A stretch of DNA of 64,000 nucleotides, from NCBI GenBank assembly GCA_021927905.1, contig BLLK01000028.1, forward strand, positions 62,001 to 126,000, given 5' to 3'. The position numbers and the translations under genes were made by a program. Position 1 is the stretch's first letter, and every line of letters starts with the position of its first letter. The DNA comes from Chaetoceros tenuissimus (Eukaryota; Bacillariophyta; Thalassiosirophyceae; Chaetocerotales; Chaetocerotaceae). The notes beneath the pieces were generated by a model that saw nothing but the letters and a program-made list of their open reading frames with translations, ran no database searches and was not told where the DNA came from. Positions 63,272-64,000 of the stretch are shown here, piece by piece.

Positions 63272-64000
63272 ATGCAGAACTCGTCATCAGGAGGAAACCT
63301 GCAGTCACTTGCTGCAACAAATAGTTCCAATACAAATAATACCGCAGCTACAAATGGAGCGAATGATGCTTCACAGCCAGAAGAACCGGTGAAATCTATA
63401 ATGACTCGGTTGCTAAATCTACGTGGATCACCGCCTGGAACCCAAGCATCAGTATCTGAGACAGAAATTAAGCTGCTCTGTGAACATGTACGTCCAATAC
63501 TCTTGTCACAACCCATGTTACTAGAACTGGAAGCACCATTAAAAATTTGTGGAGATGTACATGGTCAATATTCGGATTTATTAAGATTATTCGAATACGG
63601 GGGATTTCCACCTCAAGCCAATTACCTCTTCTTGGGAGATTATGTTGATAGAGGGAAGCAATCTCTAGAGGTTATTTGTCTTTTGTTGTGTTATAAAATT
63701 GAATATCCCAACAACTTTTTCATCCTTAGAGGTAATCATGAAGCTGCTGGCATTAACCGTATCTATGGATTTTATGATGAATGTAAACGGCGTTACAGTA
63801 TCAAACTATGGAAAATCTTCTCAGATGTCTTCAATTGTTTGCCCGTGTCAGCTCTAGTAGATGAAAAGATTCTATGCATGCACGGTGGACTCAGCCCAGA
63901 GATGGAGTCCCTGCAACAGATCGCTGACTTGTCTCGGCCCTGTGATGTCCCTGATGTAGGGCTCATGTGTGATATTCTTTGGAGTGATCCTGACACGTCA
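63272..64000 (+). CDS. protein phosphatase 1 catalytic subunit (cut by window edge)
   Basis: The first 243 codons of an uninterrupted PP1 gene; the C-terminus lies beyond base 64000. PP1 dephosphorylates Ser/Thr proteins with a dinuclear metal centre. The metal and catalytic motifs are all there: [70 protein letters not shown] differs from the usual GNHECASIN at two positions. The N-terminus has a 40-residue Ser/Asn/Ala-rich extension ([20 protein letters not shown]) before the core. [11 protein letters not shown] and FYDECKRRY identify PP1 rather than PP2A. Regulatory-subunit binding cannot be judged from the partial sequence. Confidence 0.92.
   Translation, partial: MQNSSSGGNLQSLAATNSSNTNNTAATNGANDASQPEEPVKSIMTRLLNLRGSPPGTQASVSETEIKLLCEHVRPILLSQPMLLELEAPLKICGDVHGQYSDLLRLFEYGGFPPQANYLFLGDYVDRGKQSLEVICLLLCYKIEYPNNFFILRGNHEAAGINRIYGFYDECKRRYSIKLWKIFSDVFNCLPVSALVDEKILCMHGGLSPEMESLQQIADLSRPCDVPDVGLMCDILWSDPDTS

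Noticed and set aside
1-64000. Operon or biosynthetic gene cluster
   Set aside because: Neighbouring genes are unrelated in function and individually intron-bearing, as in normal eukaryotic gene order.

Overview
The window reads as nuclear DNA of a diatom, probably a centric species; the genus is a guess. The support is a fucoxanthin-chlorophyll protein gene, several presequences with the Phe at the signal-cleavage site typical of diatom plastid import (AAAFAPS, AEAFAP, SAAFTT, VASFAT), a secreted protein ending in a silaffin-type lysine cluster, AT-rich compact DNA, and short GT-AG introns, mostly 67-86 bp with single outliers of 223 and about 180 bp. I resolved splice junctions by hand; in every spliced model the reading frame closes exactly and conserved motifs are rebuilt across the joins.

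Layout. 1-1.1 kb: a Ulp1-like cysteine protease broken by a frameshift at an A8 run and running off the left edge. 1.8-5.2 kb: a membrane-anchored alpha/beta hydrolase and a head-to-head pair of small two-span membrane proteins. 6.2-10.8 kb: a FAM133-like basic nuclear protein, a transglutaminase-fold secreted or plastid protein, a DUF6816-like lumenal protein and a plastid protein of unknown role. 11.2-16.3 kb: two large proteins of unknown function. 17.5-23.8 kb: a three-RRM CELF-type protein, an ADF-H plus villin-headpiece protein, a COG2509 flavoprotein and an RBJ-like small GTPase. 23.8-29.8 kb: an LRR protein with about nine IQ-like motifs, and CDP-diacylglycerol synthase. 30.5-38.4 kb: an ER-lumen candidate ending SDEL, a CRAL-TRIO protein, a Cys-rich receptor-like protein, a beta-propeller with a silica-targeting tail, a degenerate membrane kinase and an ascorbate peroxidase. 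38.7-48.1 kb: a membrane class 3 lipase, PrimPol, a plastid protein and PUS7/TruD pseudouridine synthase. 48.6-57.6 kb: a seven-span receptor-like protein, PP2A B56, an unknown protein, a plastid protein, a permuted tRNA-Cys gene, an FCP antenna protein and a basic coiled-coil protein. 59-64 kb: a large PDZ-like protein and the start of a PP1 catalytic subunit.

The genes are mostly unrelated housekeeping, plastid and signalling functions; there is no operon-like system. Many neighbours are divergent and share 340-430 bp promoters. The most striking element is at 54600-54680: the 3' half of tRNA-Cys(GCA) lies immediately upstream of its 5' half, separated by 8 nt and followed by T tracts, which is the layout of a circularly permuted tRNA gene. 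Also notable are the KXX-periodic tail of the beta-propeller, the ADF-H/villin headpiece fusion, the frame-broken Ulp1-like gene, and a recurrent TACGTACG palindrome about 130-330 bp upstream of start codons.
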